The notes under the pieces: generated by a model | What the model was told of the DNA's origin: nothing | The model's database searches: none | The model's input: only the letters and a program-made list of their open reading frames with translations | Part shown: piece by piece, positions 1-7,273 of the stretch | Position numbering within the stretch: position 1 is the stretch's first letter | Layout: each line of letters begins with the position of its first letter | Assembly (NCBI GenBank): GCA_026706395.1 | Contig: JAPOYU010000150.1 | Span: 1 to 15,349, forward strand | DNA length: 15,349 nt | Direction: 5' to 3' | Source of the DNA: Chloroflexota bacterium | GTDB lineage: Bacteria > Chloroflexota > Anaerolineae > Aggregatilineales > Phototrophicaceae | Made by a program: the position numbers and the translations under genes

Positions 1-1282
1 CGCCGTGCTCGCCAGAGCCCTCGCCGCCAGCGCCGCCTTCGCCCATGCCGAACTCCACATGGGGCGCCCAAGTGTCAAAGGGCTGGTCAGTCGCCGGGAT
101 GGTGACGGACAACAGGTATCCGGTCGGCAGATCAGTCGGGGTGGTTGGCCCCAACTCCGCGCCGTTGGACAGGTGGATCTCGACCCGCGCCCGCGTCAGC
201 GTCGCGTTGGTCAGATTCATGACCTTGCCCATGAAGCGGTTGTTGGCTTCATCGTAGCGTATGACCAGGCGCGCGCCATTGCGTGCCACATCGTAGATCT
301 GGTTGGGGGCCAGAGCGTTGGCGCCGCTGCCTTCGCTCGCATCGCTGCCGCCCTCAACACCTTCGCCGCCGCGTCCGCCATGCTCGCCTGCGCCTTCACC
401 CGAGCCTTCGCCAGCGCCTTCAGTGTTGACCGGTCCCGGTCCGCCACAGTCGAAGACTTCGGGGTGGATCTCCCAAGCATCGAATGCTAGGCCCGCCGCC
501 AGCGGTTCATCAGCGACCAGCAACTCAACCGGCACACGCGCGCCGGGGGCCAGATCGCCGACCGGCTGCGGTCCCAGTTCGACCACAGTCTGCGACCCCT
601 GCTTCAGGTTCAGTTCGATCTGGACGAAGCAGATGGTCGTGTCGCCGGGGTTCTCGACGAAGCCGGTGAATGCGCCCCGCGCCGGGTCGTATGACATGGA
701 AGTTCTCACGCCATTGACCACGCCGTCCCAGCTTTCATCCAAGCCCAGGATGGGGCTGGAGGGGTCGCCGCTTTCGCCGCTGCCCTCGCTCATGCCGACC
801 TCGGCATGGGGCGTCCAGCTATCAAAGGGCTGGCTGCCGGCATCCAATACGATGTCCAGGACCTCGCCGGGCGCCAGATCGGTCGGGGTGGTCGGCCCCA
901 GTTCCAGGCCGTTGGACAGGTGGATCTCCACCCGCACGCGGGTCAGGGTCGCGTTGGTCGTGTTCTCGACCGTGCCGATGAACTGAACCTTGGCGGCATC
1001 GTAGCTCAGGATCAAGCGCGCGCCATTGCGGGTGACATCGTAGATTTCGTCCAACGCCAGGGCGTTGGCGCCGCCGCCTTCCATGCCTTCGCTTCCGCTT
1101 CCGCCGTGTTCGCCGCTGCCTTCGCCGCGCCCGCCTTCATTGCTTTCGCTCCGATGTTCGCCCCCTCCTTCGGACGATCGGGACTCCTGGCCAAATACGG
1201 GTCCGATGATGCTGTATGCGCCGATCATGCTGATGATGATCATCAACGTGATACTCGCGCTCCACAGTTTGCTCCGCTTCAT
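1..1282 (-). CDS. Secreted protein with tandem beta-rich domains and Gly/Glu/His-rich linkers, partial (3' end outside window)
   Basis: The frame stays open from an ATG at 1282 to the left edge, giving 427 residues without a stop. The start is supported by a GAGG motif about 8 bases upstream. Residues 6-31 form a hydrophobic signal peptide or membrane anchor ending near VFGQ, so export is likely. Two near-identical domains follow, A (residues 72-164) and A' (321-413), exactly 249 residues apart; both carry the patterns IYDV-RNGARL, ATLTR-RVEIHLSNG and ELGPTTPTDL. A more distant copy B (180-278) lies between them. Each A domain is preceded by a linker rich in Gly, Glu and Ser with a GEHGG motif, and another linker begins at the left edge, so further repeats may lie outside. 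The domains resemble FxLYD-like extracellular beta-sandwiches; this is a guess from pattern. Function is unknown. Plus-strand ORFs over this region are shadows of this gene. Confidence 0.82.
   Translation of the reverse strand, partial: MKRSKLWSASITLMIIISMIGAYSIIGPVFGQESRSSEGGGEHRSESNEGGRGEGSGEHGGSGSEGMEGGGANALALDEIYDVTRNGARLILSYDAAKVQFIGTVENTTNATLTRVRVEIHLSNGLELGPTTPTDLAPGEVLDIVLDAGSQPFDSWTPHAEVGMSEGSGESGDPSSPILGLDESWDGVVNGVRTSMSYDPARGAFTGFVENPGDTTICFVQIELNLKQGSQTVVELGPQPVGDLAPGARVPVELLVADEPLAAGLAFDAWEIHPEVFDCGGPGPVNTEGAGEGSGEGAGEHGGRGGEGVEGGSDASEGSGANALAPNQIYDVARNGARLVIRYDEANNRFMGKVMNLTNATLTRARVEIHLSNGAELGPTTPTDLPTGYLLSVTIPATDQPFDTWAPHVEFGMGEGGAGGEGSGEHG
59..345. repeat. Direct repeat copy 1 (codes domain A')
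   Basis: This stretch matches about 806-1092 at a constant offset of 747 bases (249 codons), with long shared blocks such as the one around the GGACAGGTGGATCTC motif. It is an intragenic duplication within the secreted protein gene. The two copies differ mostly by scattered substitutions, so the duplication is not recent. Confidence 0.75.
806..1092. repeat. Direct repeat copy 2 (codes domain A)
   Basis: Partner of the copy at 59-345. The translation is collinear over about 93 residues, with the ELGPTTPTDL segment fully conserved. The reading frame is kept because the offset is a multiple of three. Confidence 0.75.
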
Positions 1283-1394
1283 GTCTATACCTCATTTCTG
1301 AACTTTGCTGATTGGCTGAGGGATATTCCTCATTACCCGCAGACTAGCGACCAATTGTCGCAGCAATATCTCAGCACGAGATTTTGTCGGCGGG

Positions 1395-2075
1395 CTAGCT
1401 AAATCCAGCAAAGTGGTCTTCATCTAACACTGCAAGGACATATTCGCCAGGTCGAGAATCGTTGAGCTTATATGCGACAGTGATGGCTGAATCTATATAG
1501 TCTGCTGAATCCATAGACGCGGATGGCCATCTCAATTGCACGATGCTTTTCCCGGGCAGTTTAAGCTTTCCTGTGTCTGCCCAGATCTGAAACTCAAAAG
1601 CGCCATAGGGTCTGTCATATTCGAGAAGAATCTGACCTTCGAGCTCAGTTGTGCTTCGCGAGGCTAGCGTTACTCGGTTCTCATAGCTAATGACCCGCAC
1701 TTTAAAGGTGGAAAGAAAATCATCCGAAGCCGAGATCTTGTAGAGGATCCACTCCTTATCACCGTCGATCCCGTAAGACATGTCAAAATGAGTTATCTCC
1801 GGATAGGGAACGACAAGCATCGTTTGCCCGACCACCTTGTCTTTCCATATGACCAATATGTCATAATCAGAATCCTGTATAAGCGGGTCCACTGAAGCCA
1901 TGGAAGAGTGAGTAAACGGATCAAGCGGGACTGAAAAGAGCGTAATTCCATCTGAATCGCGCAACATGAGTTCATAATTTCCATGCCGCCAACCACTAAC
2001 CGAGTAATCAAAGCGTAGACTCAAGTTCTCGTAACTTGCCTTTTTATCTGAGGAAGAGAAACGACCGAAATACAA
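1395..2075 (-). CDS. Hypothetical protein, probably 5'-truncated
   Basis: The frame encodes 226 residues and ends with TAG. I do not recognise the family. The composition alternates hydrophobic and polar residues with many Asp, Tyr and Ser, which suggests a beta-rich protein; no membrane segment or signal peptide is visible. The only start that gives the full length is a TTG at 2075, and the frame closes with TAA just five codons further upstream (2091-2093). The first internal ATG is at 1967. The 5' end coincides with the point where the opposite-strand HsdR gene begins in mid-protein, so this gene has probably lost its own N-terminus in a rearrangement. It lies 112 bases downstream of the secreted protein gene's start on the same strand, but nothing shows a functional link. 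Confidence 0.55.
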   Translation of the reverse strand: MYFGRFSSSDKKASYENLSLRFDYSVSGWRHGNYELMLRDSDGITLFSVPLDPFTHSSMASVDPLIQDSDYDILVIWKDKVVGQTMLVVPYPEITHFDMSYGIDGDKEWILYKISASDDFLSTFKVRVISYENRVTLASRSTTELEGQILLEYDRPYGAFEFQIWADTGKLKLPGKSIVQLRWPSASMDSADYIDSAITVAYKLNDSRPGEYVLAVLDEDHFAGFS

Positions 2076-2076
2076 G

Positions 2077-3981
2077 ATGATCTTCCCGCGTTATCATCAA
2101 CTGGATGCGGTGCGGCGCCTGATCGCCGACGCGCGGGAGATGGGGGCGGGTCAGCGCTATCTGATCCAGCACAGCACCGGCAGCGGCAAAAGCTACAGCA
2201 TCGCCTGGCTGGCGCATCAGCTTTTCAACCTGCAAAACGAACGCGATGAGCGCGTCTTCGATACTGTCGTCGTCATCACCGATCGCCGGGTGCTGGACCG
2301 TCGACTGCAACAGTCGATCCGCCAGTTTGAGCAAACGCCGGGCGTGGTTGAGAACATCGACACAACCTCGCGGCAGCTCAAGCAGGCGCTGGCTGACGGC
2401 AAGAAAATCATCGTCACGACCCTGCAGAAATTCCCCTACATCGTCGAGGAGACCGGTCAACTGCCCGGCAGCAAGTTCGCTGTCATCGTCGATGAAGCGC
2501 ACGCCTCACAGAGCGGCGAAAGCGCCAAGAGCTTAAAGGCAACGCTCACTGCGAGCGACCTCGAGGAAGCGGCCGCCGAGGAAGAAGACGACGATCCGCC
2601 CACCTGGGAAGACAAGATCGTCGAATCCATGCAGTCGCGCAAGCAGCAGGACAATATCAACACCTTCGCCTTCACCGCTAAGCCTAAGAACAAGACGCTG
2701 GAACTCTTCGGTGAGAAGCGTGCTGACGGCAAGTTTGAAGCCTTCAGCCTCTACAGCATGCGGCAAGCGATCGAAGAGAAATTCATACTCGATGTGCTGG
2801 AGAATTACACCACCTACAGATCGTATTGGCGCTTGCTCAAGAAAATCGGCGATGATCCCGAGTACGAAAGCCGCAGGGCAAAGCGCCTGCTGCGTCAGTA
2901 TGTTGATCGGCATCCGACTAGCATCGCCAGAAAGGTGGCAATCATCGTTGAGCACTTCCATGAGCACGTCATGCCGCAAATCCGCGGTCAAGCCAAGGCT
3001 ATGATCGTGACTCGCTCGCGCTTGCATGCTGTGCGCTACTACCTCGAACTCAAGAAGTATCTGAAACAGCAAGAGTACGGCTACGGCGCCCTGGTGGCAT
3101 TTTCCGGCACGGTAGACGATGGCGGGGTTGAATTCACAGAATCGAGGATGAATGGCATCCCGGATAAGCAGACGGCCGCGGCTTTCCATCAGGACGAAAA
3201 TCGCTTCCTGGTTGTCGCCAACAAGTTTCAGACCGGCTTCGATGAGCCGCTGCTCACGGCGATGTATGTTGATAAGCCATTGAGCGGCGTGCACGCGGTG
3301 CAGACCCTGTCGCGCCTGAATCGCATTCACCCGCCGCATAAGGAATCCACTCTTGTGCTGGATTTCGCCAACCAGGCCGACCATATTCAAGAGGCGTTCC
3401 AGCCCTATTATGAAGCGACGCTGCTCAGCGAAAGCACCGATCATAATCTGCTATACGACAACGAGCGCACACTAAGTGATTTCCAGTTTTACACGCAGGA
3501 TGAGGTAGACAGCTTCGCCCAAGCTTTTTTCACGGAGAAAACAAAGCAGCAACAACTTTATACCCTCTTAAGGCCAGTGGTCGAGCGCTTTAACGCCGCC
3601 ACAGAAGACGAACAGGAAGACTTTCGCGGCGAGTTCCAGGGTTACATCCGGCTATATGCCTTTCTCTCGCAGGTCATCCCGTTTGAGGATGTGGACCTCG
3701 AGAAACTTTATATATTTGCGCGGCATCTGCAACGCCCGCTGCCGGTAAGTAAGGATCAGTTGCCGACTGAAATCCTCGATAGTATCGACATCGATTCCTA
3801 CAGGGTTCGCAAGACAAGCTCCGGACAGCTCACGCCTGATCCGCGCATCGAGTTGCTTGAACCGATGTTGGAGAGCGAGAAGTACGGGGCGAGCGATGAT
3901 CCGCTGCAGGCGCTTTCGGAAATCATTGAGTTTCTCAATGAGGCATTTGGCGATGATGCGCCTGACGCCAAAAAATCATGA
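2077..3981 (+). CDS. hsdR: Type I restriction enzyme R subunit, N-terminally truncated, helicase core intact
   Basis: HsdR subunits are DNA translocases with an N-terminal nuclease domain, a two-lobed helicase core and a C-terminal helical part. This 634-residue frame starts at the FPRYHQLD segment, which in full-length members follows the nuclease region, so roughly the first 250-300 residues of a protein of about 1000 are absent. Visible core motifs are Walker A STGSGKS (33-39), the DEAH box (139-142), a motif III-like FTAKP (199-203), FQTGFDEP (384-391) and QTLSRLNR (409-416). The frame ends at a TGA just after an A6 run at 3970-3975, and HsdR-like sequence continues in the next ORF in a different frame. 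No hsdM or hsdS is nearby. The family call is firm, but with the nuclease region missing and the C-terminus shifted this is most likely a pseudogene. Confidence 0.88.
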   Translation: MIFPRYHQLDAVRRLIADAREMGAGQRYLIQHSTGSGKSYSIAWLAHQLFNLQNERDERVFDTVVVITDRRVLDRRLQQSIRQFEQTPGVVENIDTTSRQLKQALADGKKIIVTTLQKFPYIVEETGQLPGSKFAVIVDEAHASQSGESAKSLKATLTASDLEEAAAEEEDDDPPTWEDKIVESMQSRKQQDNINTFAFTAKPKNKTLELFGEKRADGKFEAFSLYSMRQAIEEKFILDVLENYTTYRSYWRLLKKIGDDPEYESRRAKRLLRQYVDRHPTSIARKVAIIVEHFHEHVMPQIRGQAKAMIVTRSRLHAVRYYLELKKYLKQQEYGYGALVAFSGTVDDGGVEFTESRMNGIPDKQTAAAFHQDENRFLVVANKFQTGFDEPLLTAMYVDKPLSGVHAVQTLSRLNRIHPPHKESTLVLDFANQADHIQEAFQPYYEATLLSESTDHNLLYDNERTLSDFQFYTQDEVDSFAQAFFTEKTKQQQLYTLLRPVVERFNAATEDEQEDFRGEFQGYIRLYAFLSQVIPFEDVDLEKLYIFARHLQRPLPVSKDQLPTEILDSIDIDSYRVRKTSSGQLTPDPRIELLEPMLESEKYGASDDPLQALSEIIEFLNEAFGDDAPDAKKS

Positions 3982-4214
3982 TGGATGTCTTGGCAGAGAC
4001 TGTGCAGGATGACGGGGTATCGAACGCTGTTCGGATCAATCCGCCCGACAAGGCACGCTTGACGGTGAACGACGTCGCTAGCGAAGCATTTACGCGCCGC
4101 CACAAAACCAACTTCAACATCTACAAGCGCTTCAGCGACGATGACTATGTCAGAAATCGTACCCTGGACTGGATTTTTGACGAGGTGTTGAGGGATAAGC
4201 GGCCTGGCGCGTAA
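3978..4214 (+). CDS. HsdR C-terminal fragment in a shifted frame
   Basis: The 78 residues overlap the end of the main HsdR frame by four bases. The segment with INPPDKARLTVNDV, then FNIYKRFSDDD and LDWIFDEVL, resembles the usual C-terminal end of this HsdR family, where a P-E/D-x-RLTFDHV-like stretch is followed by NFKFYK and a DWLF-like end (recalled from family knowledge, not searched). Adding one base within the A6 run at 3970-3975 would join the two frames continuously. It is therefore better read as the lost tail of hsdR than as a separate gene; an independent small protein translated by stop-start coupling is the alternative. Confidence 0.65.
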   Translation: MMDVLAETVQDDGVSNAVRINPPDKARLTVNDVASEAFTRRHKTNFNIYKRFSDDDYVRNRTLDWIFDEVLRDKRPGA

Positions 4215-4309
4215 ATTGCCCGCTTGATTCCCGTCGATCTATAAGAGTTGCCAAACATTCTCGAGCAATAATTCATGAAATCCGCCGCGGACGATGTTAG
4301 GTTCTCTAC

Positions 4310-4326
4310 CTTAACCTGAAGTTAAG
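4310..4326. repeat. Short inverted repeat, possible operator
   Basis: CTTAAC and GTTAAG are separated by five bases, forming a perfect six-base dyad in a gene-free stretch upstream of the replication gene. This could be a protein-binding site. It is short enough to occur by chance. Confidence 0.25.
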
Positions 4327-4512
4327 CACATCGTTGCTGATATTCGCGGAGCCGTCGTCGCAGCAAAATTTCATAAACACATGGCAAATTTGTAACAGAC
4401 ACCATCAAAGACCGGCAATTCCCAGACAATTCCACTTTCCGCAACCCTGTCTGCGGCCTGCTACAGAAGCGCCAGCGCCATCCGCTAGCGCCCCTCTGCG
4501 CGCGCCAGGGAC

Positions 4513-4602
4513 ATGGCTCAATCACAGACGTTCAGCCGCCAGGTTATCAAGGATGCACGGCCGACGCTGAGCGATCTGAGGAATCCCAAGCCGCCGCCCT
4601 AA
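4513..4602 (+). CDS. Possible 29-residue ORF
   Basis: An ATG preceded by AGGG five to six bases upstream opens a 29-residue frame ending in a Pro-rich tail (NPKPPP) and TAA. It is followed at once by the hairpin at 4608-4634. I do not recognise it. Support is limited to the ribosome-site-like sequence and position, so it may be spurious. Confidence 0.2.
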   Translation: MAQSQTFSRQVIKDARPTLSDLRNPKPPP

Positions 4603-4607
4603 AAGCA

Positions 4608-4634
4608 AACAACCGCCCTGACCAGAAGGTTGTT
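4608..4634 (+). terminator. Hairpin, weak terminator candidate
   Basis: AACAACC (4608-4614) pairs with GGTTGTT (4628-4634) around a 13-base loop. Only a short T-rich tail (CTTTG) follows, so rho-independent termination would be weak. It sits about 60 bases before the start of the replication gene. Confidence 0.3.
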
Positions 4635-4695
4635 CTTTGCCTAACCCATCGTCACACGCTCATATGCAAGTCAAGCAAGGCATAGGTAAATTGCC

Positions 4696-4980
4696 ATGAC
4701 AGCCTCAAAATCGCAACCAGATTCTGCGCGTGACAATTCCCTGTATTCCCCCAAATCAGATATACCCAGTCACGACACGGAGCCTTCGCCTTCAAGCCTC
4801 ATTGTAAGCGGTAACGGCCATACGCCGCAGATTCCTGACGCAGGCGCCAAGCCGAATAACGAACGATACAAAGGAAGACCAAAGCGCAGAATCCAAGGTC
4901 AGCCGCGCTGGTCGGCATATCTCTCAAAGCGCCGCATCCTGGAACCGGCCATCGCCGCCTGCTCAAGCGGGTCAAGGTAA
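4696..4980 (+). CDS. N-terminal piece of a broken primase-like replication gene
   Basis: An ATG with an AGGT motif about nine bases upstream opens a 94-residue frame. Residues 1 to about 65 are polar, Pro/Ser-rich and probably disordered. The PRWSAYLSKRRILEPAIAA segment near residues 69-88 resembles the short helical stretch that often precedes a TOPRIM domain in replication proteins. The frame then degenerates into CSSGSR and a stop, while plausible protein (LLKRVKVRGKK and onward) continues in the frame of the next ORF. One extra base near 4957-4962 would join the two. I infer a frameshifted 5' part of the gene that continues to 7034. Alternatively it is a short unrelated ORF. Confidence 0.5.
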   Translation: MTASKSQPDSARDNSLYSPKSDIPSHDTEPSPSSLIVSGNGHTPQIPDAGAKPNNERYKGRPKRRIQGQPRWSAYLSKRRILEPAIAACSSGSR

Positions 4981-5096
4981 GGGGCAAAAAGCAGACCAAA
5001 GTCAGATGGCAATACGGCGGAGAGAAGACGGACGAGCCCTTCTACTACGTCGGCACGCTGGAGGACCTCAAGCGCAAGATCGCCCGCGCCGGCGGG

Positions 5097-6254
5097 GTGG
5101 TGTATATCGTCGAGGGCGAATTCGATGTCTGGGCGCTAGAGCGCCTGGGCATCCAAAATGTCATCGGCATCTACGGCATCAGCAATATCCCCAAAGACAT
5201 CGCAAAGATCTTCGCTGAGGTGGGCGTCGCCAGCTTCATGTACCTGGCGGACAACGATACGGCGGGCGAGAAGGGCGCCTCAAATCTGCGTACGCTCCTG
5301 CAGGGATCAGAATGGAAAGGCGAAGGCGAGTATCGCCGGTTCGCCGGAGCGAGCATCCCCGAGAAGGGCGATGGCAATGACTTGCTCTGCCATCACTTCC
5401 CTGATTTTCCAGCGGCCCGCGCCGCCCTGGATTCGCTGCCTCGCTTTGTACCGCGCCTGAAGTGCAAGCCGGCAGCCAAGCCGCTCGCTCCGCTAGACAG
5501 CAACCAGGCAGGCTGGGACGCCGTCAACGAAGCCATCACCAATAAGCTGGGTCTTATCGCCTCGGATTTCAAGCCCAACGGCTTCACCAAGAAGAATTTT
5601 CGCTGTGTTAATCCACAGCACGAGGACAAAGAAGCCAGCGCCGGCTGGAGCAGAAACGGATTCTACAAGTGCTTCTATTGCGGCAAAATCGACAGTTGGC
5701 AAATCGCTGAATGGCTGAAGATCGACTGGCGCGCCCTGCTCAGGCCCCGTCCCCAGATCGTCACGTCCACAGCCATCGACCTGAATGCCGCCCCGGGGCA
5801 GGCCGCGGCATCCGCGCCGCTCGCCTTTGACATCGCGCCGGACAGCTGGCTGCGGACACTCATCAATTTCTACGAGCCGACCGAGGCGGTCCTCTTCCAC
5901 TACGCGCTGCGTTTGTGCCGAAGCGGCCCCCTCGCTGAGGGCTTCACCCGAGACGAATTCATAATGGCGGCGCGCCCGCTCGGCTGCAACTTGAAGGAAG
6001 ACACCATCAAGAAATTCTTCAAAGCAGAGGTCTACGAAGACGACAATCATCCCGTTTTCGCAAAAGTTGACCCTGGGGACGGCGCCACCATCCGAAAGTG
6101 CAAATTCCGCCTGCGCGCGCTGCAGGATATCAAGCGCCGGCTCTTACAGGGCATATGCTACCGCGTCTACGAAAACACTTTCCGAGGGCGCCAAGATACC
6201 CTGATCGGCTTCAAGGCTTTTGACGAAGCGCTACCAGGGTCAAAATATGCGTAA
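5097..6254 (+). CDS. Primase-like protein: TOPRIM domain followed by a CHC2-like zinc finger
   Basis: Coordinates start at the first GTG, but the frame is open from 4860 and the preceding peptide, including VRWQYGG and DEPFYYVGTLEDL, looks coding, so the real start is upstream in another frame. From the GTG, residues 3-60 form a TOPRIM domain with VEGEFD (5-10; Glu6 or Glu8 as the acidic residue) and the DND pair (52-54). Residues 170-195 hold C-x4-H-x16-C-x2-C, matching the CHC2 zinc finger of DnaG-type primases, with FYCGKIDSWQIAEWL after it. The order TOPRIM then zinc finger is the reverse of DnaG. Residues 240-385 are a helical region I cannot name. The frame stops at TAA 6252-6254, and protein-like sequence resumes in the same frame right after. 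It is likely a replication protein of a plasmid, phage or integrative element. Confidence 0.72.
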   Translation: MVYIVEGEFDVWALERLGIQNVIGIYGISNIPKDIAKIFAEVGVASFMYLADNDTAGEKGASNLRTLLQGSEWKGEGEYRRFAGASIPEKGDGNDLLCHHFPDFPAARAALDSLPRFVPRLKCKPAAKPLAPLDSNQAGWDAVNEAITNKLGLIASDFKPNGFTKKNFRCVNPQHEDKEASAGWSRNGFYKCFYCGKIDSWQIAEWLKIDWRALLRPRPQIVTSTAIDLNAAPGQAAASAPLAFDIAPDSWLRTLINFYEPTEAVLFHYALRLCRSGPLAEGFTRDEFIMAARPLGCNLKEDTIKKFFKAEVYEDDNHPVFAKVDPGDGATIRKCKFRLRALQDIKRRLLQGICYRVYENTFRGRQDTLIGFKAFDEALPGSKYA

Positions 6255-6278
6255 AAGCTGCAATCGGTCCTGGAACCC

Positions 6279-7034
6279 TTGTACCAGGAGCAGAAAAAGC
6301 GCTTCGAAAGTCTCAAACTTTCCTGCGAACAGACGATCGCCGCCTATCAGGCTGAGCTGGAAGATTTGTCGGCCACGCCGCTGCCCGACTGGACCATCGA
6401 CCAGCCTTGCGAACTGCCGGCCATGCTGGCGCGCGGCATCTACAATGAAGACCAGGAGAATCGCAGCAAGCGCGAGTGGATGCGCATGCTTGGCATCAGC
6501 AAAACCGGTGTGCACACCGTGCTAAAGCGCGCCGGCATCCAGCGCAGGCCCTATACCGTCAAGGAAGAAGTGAATTCCCAGCGTGAGGCCAGGGAGCGGG
6601 CGCGCGAATTGAACGCCAAGATCATCGCTGCCGAAGTAGATGGCGCGCATCAGCTGAATGACGCCGCCATGGATCTCCCCCAGAACAGCGCGGTCATCCT
6701 CCAGCCGACGGCCGAGCATACGATCGTCTCGGATGACAAGCAGATCGTTAAAGCCCCGCCAGCAAAATCAAGCGCTGAGCCAGCTGGGGCAAGCGCGCCG
6801 GAACGCGCTGCCAACATGGAAAAGCCCGGCAATTGGACCAAAGCCAGTTGGGATCCCCAGTTCATCTATTGGGAGCTGGTCAAGGCCTGCTGCCTTTTGC
6901 ACAGCTATGAGGTCATCGACGATGTCGGCATCTACGACCCGTCAACAGGCGAGGTCTGGACCGACCCGACTGTGGATGAACTGCTCGCTCTTATCACGAG
7001 AGAACCGCCCGCTCTTTTGTCGGATCCAGGTTAG
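6279..7034 (+). CDS. C-terminal piece of the primase-like gene with helix-turn-helix
   Basis: This 251-residue frame is the same frame as the upstream TOPRIM/zinc-finger ORF, separated only by a TAA and eight codons (KLQSVLEP) that also look coding. The first start available is a TTG without a clear ribosome site, so it is best read as the downstream part of one gene. Residues 1-30 are a likely coiled coil. Residues 63-86 (SKREWMRMLGISKTGVHTVL and following) look like a helix-turn-helix. Residues 92-120 are a charged helix, about 121-185 are low-complexity linker, and 186-243 form a small C-terminal domain with GIYDPSTGEVW. A role in DNA binding during replication is inferred from context. 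Independent translation as a separate protein cannot be excluded. Confidence 0.6.
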   Translation: MYQEQKKRFESLKLSCEQTIAAYQAELEDLSATPLPDWTIDQPCELPAMLARGIYNEDQENRSKREWMRMLGISKTGVHTVLKRAGIQRRPYTVKEEVNSQREARERARELNAKIIAAEVDGAHQLNDAAMDLPQNSAVILQPTAEHTIVSDDKQIVKAPPAKSSAEPAGASAPERAANMEKPGNWTKASWDPQFIYWELVKACCLLHSYEVIDDVGIYDPSTGEVWTDPTVDELLALITREPPALLSDPG

Positions 7035-7068
7035 CAGCTAGGGCCTCACCGCGGCTAATTTTAGATTT

Positions 7069-7104
7069 CTTGACCTGGGGGTATGATATCAAGGTCAAGT
7101 TTTT
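7069..7104 (+). terminator. Inverted repeat followed by T5, probable terminator
   Basis: CTTGACCT (7069-7076) pairs perfectly with AGGTCAAG (7092-7099) around a 15-base spacer, and TTTTT follows at 7100-7104. It lies 35 bases after the primase-like gene ends, where a rho-independent terminator is expected. The long loop and perfect dyad would also suit an operator controlling the gene at 7274. Confidence 0.45.
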
Positions 7105-7145
7105 CCACTGCGTTCCGAGCGTTGCGATCGCCCTCAAAAATCCAC

Positions 7146-7164
7146 GCGCCTTCAGGCGAGGCGC
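7146..7164. repeat. Small hairpin GCGCCT/AGGCGC
   Basis: GCGCCT (7146-7151) and AGGCGC (7159-7164) form a six-base GC-rich stem with a seven-base loop in the leader of the gene at 7274. A second dyad, CTCGCT/AGCGAG at 7207-7234, lies nearby. Their roles are unknown; they may structure the leader transcript. Confidence 0.25.
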
Positions 7165-7273
7165 TGCTCCCTCCAGATACGGGTCAACAATTCGTGTATA
7201 TCCATGCTCGCTCGTCTGGAGCATCGCCAGCGAGCGGTTTGCCGCCTTTTCGCGATCATGCGAGAATGAGGTC

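Larger units (their letters stand above)
4215..4695. other. Gap without a convincing gene
   Basis: No frame here shows a recognisable protein. Visible items are a short inverted repeat CTTAAC/GTTAAG (4310-4315 and 4321-4326), a 29-codon ORF at 4513-4602, and a hairpin AACAACC/GGTTGTT at 4608-4634. The stretch may hold the control region of the replication gene that follows. Confidence 0.5.

Noticed and set aside
5..1402. Several long plus-strand ORFs rich in Ala, Pro and Ser
   Set aside because: They overlap the continuous 427-codon minus-strand gene, which has a signal peptide, a ribosome site and an internal domain repeat. The plus-strand frames are GC-rich shadows.
2533..3444. 303-residue minus-strand ORF
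   Set aside because: It lies entirely antisense to the HsdR helicase core, which has clear motifs; no protein family pattern is visible in the antisense frame.
3970..3980. Programmed -1 frameshifting in hsdR
   Set aside because: The heptamer is C-AAA-AAA, which permits only imperfect slippage, and the gene also lacks its N-terminus, so simple decay or a sequencing indel is more likely.
7070..7087. TTGACC followed by TATGAT as a promoter
   Set aside because: The two boxes are only six bases apart, far from the 16-18 needed; the TTGACC belongs to the inverted repeat.
7070..7273. N-terminal extension of the 7274 gene from a TTG at 7070
   Set aside because: The extra 68 residues would be translated through the terminator-like dyad and two hairpins and do not look like a domain.
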